This document shows, in pieces, positions 1 to 8,073 of a DNA stretch of 64,000 nucleotides; positions within the stretch are counted from its first letter, which is position 1; every line of letters starts with the position of its first letter. Under the pieces are notes generated by a model. It saw nothing but the letters and a program-made list of their open reading frames with translations. It did not search any database and had not been told where the DNA came from. Source of the stretch: an uncultured Sulfuricurvum sp. (lineage in GTDB: Bacteria > Campylobacterota > Campylobacteria > Campylobacterales > Sulfurimonadaceae); contig CAIMUF010000063.1 of assembly GCA_903844635.1 (NCBI GenBank), positions 1 to 64,000 of the forward strand, given 5' to 3'. Position numbers and translations under genes: made by a program.

Positions 1-22
1 GACATACAGTGTTATAAACTTC

Positions 23-28
23 TATAAT
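23..28 (+). promoter_or_regulatory. Putative -10 box (TATAAT)
   Basis: A TATAAT hexamer lies about 58 bases upstream of the ATG at 87. No clear -35 is seen, as expected in Campylobacterota where that element is weak. It would drive the lipoprotein and LolA-like pair that follows. The 9-bp direct repeat that begins inside this box could be its operator. Confidence 0.4.
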
Positions 29-45
29 GGTTACAAAATGGTTAC
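26..45 (+). repeat. Direct repeat AATGGTTAC x2, 11-bp period
   Basis: AATGGTTAC occurs at 26-34 and again at 37-45, so the copies are spaced by about one helical turn. They overlap and follow the TATAAT box. This is the geometry of a tandem regulator site, but no regulator is identified. Confidence 0.35.
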
Positions 46-86
46 GATACGTAGCTTGACTTGTAAAAGTAATTTAGGAGTATGTA

Positions 87-113
87 ATGAAAAGTATAGA
101 ATGAAGAAACTTT
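87..113 (+). other. Interrupted start region: ATG, five codons, then in-frame TGA
   Basis: A Shine-Dalgarno-like TAGGAG at 75-80 is correctly spaced from the ATG at 87. From there the reading frame is M-K-S-I-E-stop-R-N-F-L-R, in the same frame as the lipoprotein that follows. The TGA is at 102-104. If it were CGA (one C-to-T transition) the peptide would contain R-R-N-F-L-R, a close match to the twin-arginine export consensus (S/T-R-R-x-F-L-K). It would be followed by a hydrophobic stretch and the lipobox L-T-G-C. The ribosome-binding site therefore points to a start that the TGA separates from the body of the gene. Confidence 0.6.
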
Positions 114-1727
114 TTGCGATACAGTGTTGCTGCAGCGGTTGTATTACCTGGAATGGTATCTCTTACAGGATGTGGAGGAGGTGGCGGTTCGAGTGGACCT
201 TCTCTCAATTCAACTGATACTCAAGTGTCAGCGATTACTTCACTGCAAAGTGCTGGAAATACGCAAAATGCGCAGTTAAGTTCTGTTTCTTCAGAGCTAT
301 TAACAGGGAGCTCTCAAACTTCTCAAACAGGGTTAATGCTCGCGTCTACAGCTAGCACTCCTCCTCTTCCAACTTATCCTTTATTTAAAAGACATGTAGG
401 TATGCTACCCAATGCATATGCGACCTGGGGAGACTATTTAACTGCACATAATCTCGCTTACAAGCAAGCGAACGACCAAATCACTAAGCTTAAAGCCTCA
501 TTGCGTCTTTATGGATTCAAAGAAAAATCTTCTGGGCAAGTAGCAGCTGTGGAACAAACTTCTACTAATCAACAACTTGTCGGAGCAAATGTCATAGTAC
601 CTCTGAGTACTTCAGTAATCGATACAGCGACAGTTTTGATTAACTTGTTTATTTCATCATCTAGTGTGTCTTCTGGCTCGACGTTATTGACTACTATTAA
701 CGATATGCTTATATCGATACTTACAGGGATTAAAAATAAGAGTTTAGATAATCTGACATTTGATTCAAAAATAAGTATTTTAACGAGTATTGCAAGAATG
801 TCTGTAGCAGTTGTTAGTGTTCTTGGAATTGTTGGCTTGAAACAACTTAAAGAACAATCGGTTACTGGGTTAACAGCAGATGCTCAAACGGCAGCTTTAG
901 CAAGAGCGGTTAAAACTCAGAGTTTGTTAACACTTGTATTGACGTCTACAGTAAATTATATGATGAACTATAATATTTCTAAAATACAAGCTGATTTAGC
1001 ATCTACAAACAGTAGCTTTACTCCTCCCTTCACTGATTCAGCGACATTGGCTGCTAGCTTGAATCAGCAAGCTACTCTTTTGCAGACTCTTGGATCAATA
1101 CTGCAATCTGTCTCCCAAATATATACTGCAAATGATACAACGACATTAACAACATATGCACAAAACGTTGGATTTTTATTTACTGCTGAAAATCAAACAT
1201 CATCAGATGCAGCAACTTTTGCAACTCATATGGCAGATCTTGCATATCAGTTTACGAGTCAGATGGAGCAAGATGCGTATCACTTTGCAATGCAGGGCAT
1301 GGAATACGGCTATCTCTTTGCTTCACGCGGCGAAGAAGTAGGTCTGATGGCGGATCGTGTACTTTGGATGGCAGTTCAAATCGGAGTAATGGCAGATCGG
1401 ATTGGACAGATGGCAGATCGGATCGTTTATACCGAACAGCTCATAGTTTATACCGAAATGCTGATTCTCGATTTCGGATTGCTAATTTATGGTGGAATGA
1501 AACAGATTAGCAATACGATGCTCATGGGAATGGCGATTATCTTTGACTGTCAGTGGTATACACCCTCAACAAGTGATCCAATATTGACTGTTATATCTGA
1601 CATGACCCAGACAATGCTGACAAATATGCAAGAGTATGAAAAAATAGTTCTAAATAATCAATTAGCCCTTCAAACAATTACACAGGATGCACTTAAATGG
1701 TTGCCATCAAATACCTCAGTATCTTAG
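114..1727 (+). CDS. Large lipoprotein with heptad-like MADRI repeats; N-terminus disrupted
   Basis: The open frame from the TTG at 114 encodes 537 residues of unknown function. Residues 1-20 form a hydrophobic signal ending in the lipobox L-T-G-C, then a Gly run, so the mature protein should be a lipoprotein. The middle is rich in Ser, Thr and Gln. Residues about 405-455 carry a repeating pattern: MADRV, MADRI and MADRI near 411, 426 and 433, then VYTEQLI and VYTEMLI seven residues apart. This suggests a long amphipathic or coiled-coil helix. TTG 114 has no good ribosome-binding site, and the better-placed ATG at 87 is cut off by TGA 102-104. The 3' end overlaps the LolA-like gene by 31 bases, implying coupling. 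The gene may be a recent pseudogene, or the stop may be a sequencing error. Confidence 0.6.
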   Translation: MRYSVAAAVVLPGMVSLTGCGGGGGSSGPSLNSTDTQVSAITSLQSAGNTQNAQLSSVSSELLTGSSQTSQTGLMLASTASTPPLPTYPLFKRHVGMLPNAYATWGDYLTAHNLAYKQANDQITKLKASLRLYGFKEKSSGQVAAVEQTSTNQQLVGANVIVPLSTSVIDTATVLINLFISSSSVSSGSTLLTTINDMLISILTGIKNKSLDNLTFDSKISILTSIARMSVAVVSVLGIVGLKQLKEQSVTGLTADAQTAALARAVKTQSLLTLVLTSTVNYMMNYNISKIQADLASTNSSFTPPFTDSATLAASLNQQATLLQTLGSILQSVSQIYTANDTTTLTTYAQNVGFLFTAENQTSSDAATFATHMADLAYQFTSQMEQDAYHFAMQGMEYGYLFASRGEEVGLMADRVLWMAVQIGVMADRIGQMADRIVYTEQLIVYTEMLILDFGLLIYGGMKQISNTMLMGMAIIFDCQWYTPSTSDPILTVISDMTQTMLTNMQEYEKIVLNNQLALQTITQDALKWLPSNTSVS

Positions 1728-2428
1728 GTATAAGTGTAGTTTACCTCTATGCTGCTCCCAATGCGAGCGAAATTTATCAAAAAACCGTAAAAGTTCTCTC
1801 CATTCCACAGATCAAGTTTCAAGTATCCTCGACTATTAGGAGCGGAAGTTATCTGGAGAAACAGATGTTTAGTTTGGCACGAATGGAGGGAGAGAAAGAT
1901 TCGTCCCTCCTTGTGTGTTTTGCCTCTCCTTCAAAAATAAAAGGGACAGCGATGCTGTTCAAAAAAAATAAAAGTGATTCGCAAACTTTCGTCTATTTTC
2001 CGGTACTTGATCGTGTTCGTATCGTACCAAAGCAAAACGAGAAAGAGGAAGCTTTTGGTTTGGGACTTTCGTATTCTGAAATGCAAAATAGTACAGATCA
2101 ATTGAGTTTTCTTAAGACGATTAGTGATCATGGAAAATCGTATTATCAACTTTTAAAAAATGTTGAGGGGACTAAAACAGTTTATACGATTTCGGTCGAT
2201 GATGTTATTTTGAAAAAAATGGATGTTTTTGAAAATAATCAGCTTTTAAAAGAAGTATTTATCGATGAAGTAAAAGCACTCCGTGGGCAAACAATTATTA
2301 CAAAATGGCACATTCTTGATCATATTAAGGATGAATCTTTGTCATACGATATTAATGAAGAGTCGATTCAAACTGTTGTTGACAGTAGATTATTTAACCA
2401 ATCCGCCCTTACACACTGCAAGCCTTAA
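1697..2428 (+). CDS. LolA-like outer-membrane lipoprotein-sorting protein
   Basis: A 243-residue protein with an N-terminal signal peptide (about residues 1-20, ending near Y-A-A-P), so it is periplasmic. The body reads like the LolA_like family (Pfam PF17131): an I-K-G-T-A-M-L-F strand, then a Y-F-P-V-L-D-R-V-R-I segment near residue 95 and a G-L-G-L-S-Y segment near 118. In that family the segments form a curved beta-sheet that binds lipid or lipoprotein. Such proteins usually sit next to RND permeases, and an RND-like gene follows here on the opposite strand, its end overlapping this gene by 20 bases. It overlaps the lipoprotein gene upstream. It probably carries a hydrophobic cargo across the periplasm; the cargo is unknown. 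Confidence 0.7.
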   Translation: MVAIKYLSILGISVVYLYAAPNASEIYQKTVKVLSIPQIKFQVSSTIRSGSYLEKQMFSLARMEGEKDSSLLVCFASPSKIKGTAMLFKKNKSDSQTFVYFPVLDRVRIVPKQNEKEEAFGLGLSYSEMQNSTDQLSFLKTISDHGKSYYQLLKNVEGTKTVYTISVDDVILKKMDVFENNQLLKEVFIDEVKALRGQTIITKWHILDHIKDESLSYDINEESIQTVVDSRLFNQSALTHCKP

Positions 2429-4274
2429 GATAACGGCGATGTAAGATTGGAACAATCCAGAGAATAAAGAGGAGATTGGCAGCGAGTAAGATTCCAAGCT
2501 CAAAGGCAAATGCTCTCATTATTCCCCCCACAAAAAACATCCCGCCTAAGCAAATCAGAACTGAAAAATTTGAGATAAAGCTCGGCTGGAGGACACTTCT
2601 TTCGCATGCTTCGCCTTCACGTTTGTAACAGACAAAAAGCTGGATAAGTGAGTCCGTGATGAGTCCGGCATATAAAATCACATTGAGCAGGGTTAGAATA
2701 GTAATTTGTTTGTTGAAAATGAAGTGAAAAAATCCTAAAACTCCCAATGAGAAAAGTGCGGAAAAAACAATGGTTAAGACACTCATAATGTTTCGGCAAT
2801 AAAACCAAAAAAACAATGCTGTTGCAGCGAGAGTAATCATCAACCCCAGTAAAAACTCTTGAACAAAAATATGAATGAAATAATCAAAGTCAGAAATTTT
2901 CCCGCTAATAGTAACATTAAATTCAGGATACTGCTCTCCTAATTCATCAATACTATTCATCATCGTTCGCATGGATTCGGTTGTCATGGTCAAGGGAATT
3001 GCTACAACAATAGTGCTTTTTTTCCGATCGGAAGACCACAGAGAAAAAGGGTGTTCTATAAAACTTTCTGCCAATAAAAATTGAGCTAAAAGATTAGGAT
3101 TGGTTTTGTCGGGTGCAGATTTTGAAAATTCATCAAATGCTTTTGGGGCACTGGCAATAATTTTTCCAGGTATTAAAGGCTCAAGTTTTTCTTGAAACTG
3201 AATAAGTTTTTGCATGATGCGTTCATTGGTAAAATTTCCGTTAAGAGTACTTACATTCACAACAAAAGGGAGTGTTGGCAGTCTTGTTTCTTCAAAATGT
3301 TCGATTTTTTTCAATTCCAGGGAAGAACTTGGAAGTAAATTGACAATATTTAAATCAATATTTATAGGATGATGAAAGATACTGATCATGCCTAAAAGAG
3401 CAAGAAATAGGAAGAAAATACTCTTTTTTTGAATTTTTAACAGAGTTCGCGATGGTTTGAGAGCTAATCGCTGATAATGGAGTTGCGAGGAGAAAAAACG
3501 CATGAGATAAATGCGAATATTCATGTAAATATGTAAAACTCCCAATCCAATCATCATCATAACACCAAATGAATGGATTAATCCAAAATGGGACGTCACT
3601 AAAAATAAGGCACTTAACATGGTCGCTGCAACTGAAATTTGAATACCGAAAAAAAGACGTTTCGTATCCATCCCTTCCGCATAAATATAGTTAATAAGTG
3701 TTAGCGCGTAAATGACTAGAAAAATAAGAGCCAGTAAAGAGGCAGAATTAATTTCGAAAAAACCAAGATTTAAAATAATTGCCAACGCTAAAAAATACAG
3801 TGCCATTTCAATAATAATATCTATCCATAAGCGTACAGGGATAAAAAATAATAAAATAATGAGTACAAAAGGAAAAATAATGAGGGTATAAAACTCAAGC
3901 TCATGAAAAAAATTTTTGAACAAAATATTTCCAACAACTGAGGTTCCACTGCGTGAATACTCTTGAGTTTGCTCGAGTACATCATTGAGTTTTGAAATAT
4001 CAAAAATGAGGAGATAGGTATTTTTATACTCTTCCAAAAGCATATATCGATCTATGAGATGGTTATTTTTGTACTCTTGAGGAATGGATGGATCCGATAT
4101 GTTACAAAACAGGTACTGTTGATGCCCATTGAGTAAAGCTGTGGTATCGCGAGCGGCAGGACTTTTTGGTAAAAAGGAACTCCATTCGATTGGATCAACA
4201 GGGATATGAATGGCAATAGTGTAATCACATATTAAAATTGCCAATATTATAATGATTTTTTTTATAAGACTCAA
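2409..4274 (-). CDS. RND superfamily (MMPL-type) membrane transporter, compact form
   Basis: A 621-residue polytopic protein. TM1 is near residues 5-23. A short periplasmic loop of about 100 residues follows, then a block of five or six helices (about 130-265) and TM7 near 285. A second periplasmic region (about 305-470) and a C-terminal helix block (about 475-615) complete it. This is the duplicated RND layout, but the first loop is much shorter than the 200 or more residues usual in MMPL/HpnN-type exporters. The start is a TTG whose last bases form the TGA stop of the upstream barrel gene, so the two are translationally coupled. With the barrel and LolA-like genes nearby, transport of a lipid or other hydrophobic molecule to the outer membrane is the best guess. 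Confidence 0.7.
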   Translation of the reverse strand: MSLIKKIIIILAILICDYTIAIHIPVDPIEWSSFLPKSPAARDTTALLNGHQQYLFCNISDPSIPQEYKNNHLIDRYMLLEEYKNTYLLIFDISKLNDVLEQTQEYSRSGTSVVGNILFKNFFHELEFYTLIIFPFVLIILLFFIPVRLWIDIIIEMALYFLALAIILNLGFFEINSASLLALIFLVIYALTLINYIYAEGMDTKRLFFGIQISVAATMLSALFLVTSHFGLIHSFGVMMMIGLGVLHIYMNIRIYLMRFFSSQLHYQRLALKPSRTLLKIQKKSIFFLFLALLGMISIFHHPINIDLNIVNLLPSSSLELKKIEHFEETRLPTLPFVVNVSTLNGNFTNERIMQKLIQFQEKLEPLIPGKIIASAPKAFDEFSKSAPDKTNPNLLAQFLLAESFIEHPFSLWSSDRKKSTIVVAIPLTMTTESMRTMMNSIDELGEQYPEFNVTISGKISDFDYFIHIFVQEFLLGLMITLAATALFFWFYCRNIMSVLTIVFSALFSLGVLGFFHFIFNKQITILTLLNVILYAGLITDSLIQLFVCYKREGEACERSVLQPSFISNFSVLICLGGMFFVGGIMRAFAFELGILLAANLLFILWIVPILHRRYLKACSV

Positions 4275-5728
4275 AAGACACTTCTTATGAGGATACTTAG
4301 AGTATTCGTAGCACTGTTATGCTCAGAAACTATACCTTGAATCACTAAATCTGTACGGTCATATTCTAATGTAAAGCTTGGATTGATAGAAATATCATTC
4401 ATTGTATCAACGTGTGCAGCGATCAAACGATTTTCAAAATGTCCACGAAAAAATGACCATCGTACGGGCTCAAATTTGGTAGTCATCATTGCAATCATCG
4501 CATCTTTATTGTATTGGCTAAGATGAATATACTGTGTCTCGAGAGAATAATAGACTGAGGGCGTAAGATGGTCAATGGCTAATCCCAGCGAAGTAATCGA
4601 ACCATAGTTATTCAGAAGCGGAACTTTGTCACGATAGGCAAGTTCGCCTCTGATTCCATACGAATCAGTCGTTGTTTCACCATAGATTCCAGCTTGTTGA
4701 TATCGAAATCCTTCAACGGACTTGATGGGGTCTAAATCCAATGAAGCAATATAGTTCGTCAAATCTGGTGCAGCACTTTGTCCATTTTCATATGTTAGTG
4801 CTGCATTTAAAAGGTTTTGATCAACGCGAATCAAAGGAATTTCAGAGTATCGATTGAAATACAAAAAGCCCATTTTTCCGTAATCATTGGTATACTCACT
4901 CACAAATCCAAGCGAAGAGTTTTGAACTTTCAACGACCTTGAGGGTCTTTTGGACTCAATATCATGAGAGAGAAAAGGGCTGATTGCATTGGTGTATAAA
5001 GGAGAAAAAATCTCTTGACCGATGGGATCTTGATTAAAAAATTCCTGATAGTGTTGGGGTACAAATTGATTGATGACATAATTAGTGTAAAACCCCGTGT
5101 AGTCTTGATATTTACTGTCGTAGGGCTGAACAAAAAATGAAATCTTCATTTCATCTGTAGGAAAAATATCGACCTGTCCCATCCAAAGAGGTATTTTTTT
5201 TATGGTTATTTTTGGGTCATCAAAAAATTCATACCGAATAGGATTGAGGGTATCTACCATGCTTAGATAATCCAATACTCCTACTTTGGAAACCATTTTT
5301 CCGACTTTAACATGAACATTATCTCCGAAATAATCAACGTAAAGGTGATTAATCGGAAGGTCAGGATGTGGAAGCCCTTTTTGCCCATACACGCCACCCG
5401 AAATTTTCCAGGTATCGTTCCCATATTCTGTATCAAAAAGGACAAAAGCATAGGGTGAATTTGAGAAAAAAGTTTTATTGCTCATGGTGCGACCAATCAG
5501 AGTTGCTTCGATGAATTCTTTGGTTTCAGTTTTTATTTCTTTTACTTCATCCATTGGAAGCTCAACACTCTCTTGCAGCAGTGTTTCTTCTTGAGATTGA
5601 CGATAGTGGGATAATTTTTCTTGGAGTGTTTTAACGTTAACTTGCATTATTATCTCATCGGCAGATAGAAAAGCACAATAAAGTAATGGAGTTAAATAAA
5701 TGGCTAATTTTTTAATAAAAGTGTCCAT
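4271..5728 (-). CDS. Outer-membrane beta-barrel protein of the RND/LolA-like cluster
   Basis: About 485 residues from the ATG at 5728; a TTG at 5740 is also possible and would overlap the upstream stop by four bases. A signal peptide of about 21 residues is followed by a polar helical segment (residues about 25-60, rich in Glu and Gln), then alternating aromatic/polar strands to the end. The C-terminal strand ends in Phe (S-V-F), the usual outer-membrane insertion signature. The barrel has phrases such as K-V-G-K-M-V-S-K-V-G-V-L, as seen in porin-like DUF1302-type partners of RND exporters. It may form the outer-membrane exit or receiving site for the RND protein encoded just downstream. The family assignment is tentative. 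Confidence 0.6.
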   Translation of the reverse strand: MDTFIKKLAIYLTPLLYCAFLSADEIIMQVNVKTLQEKLSHYRQSQEETLLQESVELPMDEVKEIKTETKEFIEATLIGRTMSNKTFFSNSPYAFVLFDTEYGNDTWKISGGVYGQKGLPHPDLPINHLYVDYFGDNVHVKVGKMVSKVGVLDYLSMVDTLNPIRYEFFDDPKITIKKIPLWMGQVDIFPTDEMKISFFVQPYDSKYQDYTGFYTNYVINQFVPQHYQEFFNQDPIGQEIFSPLYTNAISPFLSHDIESKRPSRSLKVQNSSLGFVSEYTNDYGKMGFLYFNRYSEIPLIRVDQNLLNAALTYENGQSAAPDLTNYIASLDLDPIKSVEGFRYQQAGIYGETTTDSYGIRGELAYRDKVPLLNNYGSITSLGLAIDHLTPSVYYSLETQYIHLSQYNKDAMIAMMTTKFEPVRWSFFRGHFENRLIAAHVDTMNDISINPSFTLEYDRTDLVIQGIVSEHNSATNTLSILIRSVF

Positions 5729-5736
5729 CAAAAATA

Positions 5737-6522
5737 TCAATAATTATAGATTAGTGCGGCATTAAAAATATTGAAATTTGATTCGGAACGAGGTTCAAAC
5801 CATTTATCTGAATGTACTGTTGATTTTTCTATATCCCATGTCTGGTAGGTATAGGCGAGTTTTAAATCCCATGATGGGCTAATTGCATGTATCCAGGGAA
5901 TAGAAATACTATAGCCATCGGTACGTCCTAAATCAAATATTCCATGTTGATTAGATTCCATCTTTGGTGAAAAAGCTCTGTGGTATTCAGCCGAAACTCC
6001 AATGGTGTCATTAGGGAAGATATTTTCACTAAGTCCAGTAGAAATAGAGCCATATGGCCAAACATACTGCTCATTATGACCATCGGCTAAAATTCTTTCC
6101 CATAATCGGTATCCGATTCCAAGACGCACAAACCATAGTGCTTGATTCAATTTTTTAGTCTCACTATAGCCAATACTACCCTCACTAATGGTATTTTTAG
6201 TAGTTAAATTATTAACAGGGCTATTAATAGTTCCATCACTGTTAAGATAAAATCCATCATATCTACTATTCCCCTGATATCGCAAAAAATCAATATCAAG
6301 AAAGCCACCATCACCATCAAATCCATCGCTTATTTGAGTAATATAATTCAGACCAAATCCAAATAATGCATCTGCTATTTCAGAATCAGCAAATGACCCA
6401 TTTGTATTGAATTCTGTGTAATCCATTGACATCGTATTAATGCTAATGCTCAACTCACTGTCGTTTGCAAATGCGCAAACAGTAGAAAATAGAATATAAA
6501 TTAATGTATTGTATTTATTCAT
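5737..6522 (-). CDS. Outer-membrane beta-barrel protein, unassigned
   Basis: A 261-residue protein with a signal peptide cleaved near residue 19 (C-A-F-A), so it is exported. The rest alternates polar and aromatic residues in strand-length blocks and ends in Y-N-Y, an aromatic terminus typical of outer-membrane barrels. Segments such as F-G-F-G-L-N-Y and G-I-G-Y-R-L-W are typical small-barrel strands. It is the first gene of a minus-strand run with the larger barrel and the RND protein, all with 4-base or near-zero junctions. No specific function is recognised. Confidence 0.55.
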   Translation of the reverse strand: MNKYNTLIYILFSTVCAFANDSELSISINTMSMDYTEFNTNGSFADSEIADALFGFGLNYITQISDGFDGDGGFLDIDFLRYQGNSRYDGFYLNSDGTINSPVNNLTTKNTISEGSIGYSETKKLNQALWFVRLGIGYRLWERILADGHNEQYVWPYGSISTGLSENIFPNDTIGVSAEYHRAFSPKMESNQHGIFDLGRTDGYSISIPWIHAISPSWDLKLAYTYQTWDIEKSTVHSDKWFEPRSESNFNIFNAALIYNY

Positions 6523-6633
6523 ATTAAAAAGCCTCTAATTATAATAAACTATTATACTGTATTTGACACAATATTTTATTAAATATGATTTATTAGCACA
6601 AATATATGATACTATTTTTAAAAAAGATGAATA

Positions 6634-7629
6634 ATGAAATTTTTTTTACTTCCAATTTTAGTAACGAATTTAGTGTATGCCGACAGTTTAGATATTACGG
6701 ATGTGAGTAAGGGTCTTACCAGTATCAGTGAATATTCCAGCGCACTTAACGCTTCTACTCTTGGGGTCTTTGGAATCATGACACACGGAGAAGTAGAAAT
6801 AGGCAAGGGAACTATCTCTTTGGAAGGAGGCTTTTTAGGTTTAAATGGAAAAATCAGTGATGACGTTATAATCTACACTCTTAAAGCTGAACACCAAAAT
6901 ATTCCAATTGGTCATATCAACTATAACTATAAAATTAGCTGGTTTGATTCCAAAGCAATAGATCAGGGAATCTCAACATACAATGGCACTGTCAGTAATA
7001 TCAACTCGTATACAGGACCTTATACGGGTAATGCTTTGGATATTCCATCGATGGAATACCGGATAAAAGGACTGGATGCAGATATAGGTTTGGGATGGAA
7101 TCTCATTGATATTGGTCCCCATGATTATTTTAGCATAGGAGGAGATGTTGGTATTTCTACGCCATGGATTGAATCTACCCAGAGTGCGAGTTCATCAAGT
7201 TCTGGAAGTTCAAATGCCATTGCCTCGTTATATGGCATGGGAAATACAAAGATATGGACCTATAAAGCAGGGGCGCAACTCAGAGTAAGTAAAAGTTTAG
7301 CCCCTTATTTATCATTGTATGGTTCTTCCATTTATGCCTATCAATATGCTTCAGTAAAAAATGACAGCATAGGATTCAAGAGTTATGTCAATGGAACATT
7401 TACTGAAAGTGAGTTAGGTTTACGATATCAGCCGCTGGAAAAAAAATATCCTATAACCAGCTGGTTTTCTATCACGCCTCAATTATATTTTACGGCAGGT
7501 GTTCGTTACAATGAGTGGGTTTTACATGATGTTGCTGTTAATTTGTTTGACCAAAATATCCCACTTCCAAAGAGTGATATGAAAGTGAGCAGTTCCACGA
7601 CATATTTTGGTTTAGGGTATGGATTTTAG
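6634..7629 (+). CDS. Outer-membrane beta-barrel protein, unassigned
   Basis: A 331-residue protein with a short signal peptide (cleavage near V-Y-A-D, residue 16). Repeated Gly- and aromatic-rich strands end in Y-F-G-L-G-Y-G-F with a terminal Phe, the outer-membrane barrel signature. A Ser-rich linker (near residues 187-197) probably forms a surface loop. It is divergent from the barrel/RND operon, with about 110 AT-rich bases between them, and its stop overlaps the convergent receiver-like gene by four bases. It could belong to the same envelope module. No family is assigned. Confidence 0.55.
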   Translation: MKFFLLPILVTNLVYADSLDITDVSKGLTSISEYSSALNASTLGVFGIMTHGEVEIGKGTISLEGGFLGLNGKISDDVIIYTLKAEHQNIPIGHINYNYKISWFDSKAIDQGISTYNGTVSNINSYTGPYTGNALDIPSMEYRIKGLDADIGLGWNLIDIGPHDYFSIGGDVGISTPWIESTQSASSSSSGSSNAIASLYGMGNTKIWTYKAGAQLRVSKSLAPYLSLYGSSIYAYQYASVKNDSIGFKSYVNGTFTESELGLRYQPLEKKYPITSWFSITPQLYFTAGVRYNEWVLHDVAVNLFDQNIPLPKSDMKVSSSTTYFGLGYGF

Positions 7630-8027
7630 ACAGTACGGTTATTACTTGCTGCATCATAATGATTACAAGGGTAATCGTTAAATCCTTTAATCATTCGAAT
7701 AATATTTTGAATCGATGTCGGATTACTTAATCTACGAGCATGATGATGATTGACACAATCTTCACATCGTAGAATAATGCATTTAGCAGCGTCACTGACA
7801 ACTAATATAGGTTGAAGTGGATCAAGTTCTAGAACATATTCGGCACACTGTTGGCACGCTTCAGTGGTGTGATCGAGGATTATTAAGTCATAATGTTTGA
7901 CTTGAAAAACGTTTCGTACTTCTTCAGAAGTAAACGCCACATCAATTGTACAGCTTACGGCATCTTCTATCAGCATTTTTCGAGTTTGGACTTGCAGCCC
8001 ACAATGATCTATCATTAATATTTTCAT
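7626..8027 (-). CDS. Atypical receiver-like protein with Cys/His cluster
   Basis: A 133-residue single-domain protein. The fold pattern is that of a response-regulator receiver: strand M-K-I-L-M-I-D at the start, strand L-I-I-L-D near 48-52 with D52 as the possible phosphoacceptor, and strand I-L-V-V-S near 74-79. The usual acidic pair near residue 7 is reduced to one Asp (D7-H8), and the conserved Lys-Pro of the last loop is replaced by S-N-P. It also has C58xxC61, C83, C88xxC91 and H94-H95-H96. That pattern suggests metal binding or redox sensing rather than ordinary phosphorelay. It has no output domain. Nearby genes are an outer-membrane barrel and a kinase/phosphatase. Confidence 0.55.
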   Translation of the reverse strand: MKILMIDHCGLQVQTRKMLIEDAVSCTIDVAFTSEEVRNVFQVKHYDLIILDHTTEACQQCAEYVLELDPLQPILVVSDAAKCIILRCEDCVNHHHARRLSNPTSIQNIIRMIKGFNDYPCNHYDAASNNRTV

Positions 8028-8073
8028 AATTTTATTATAATTTATAGGGAGTTAAAACCTAATAATAACAGAG

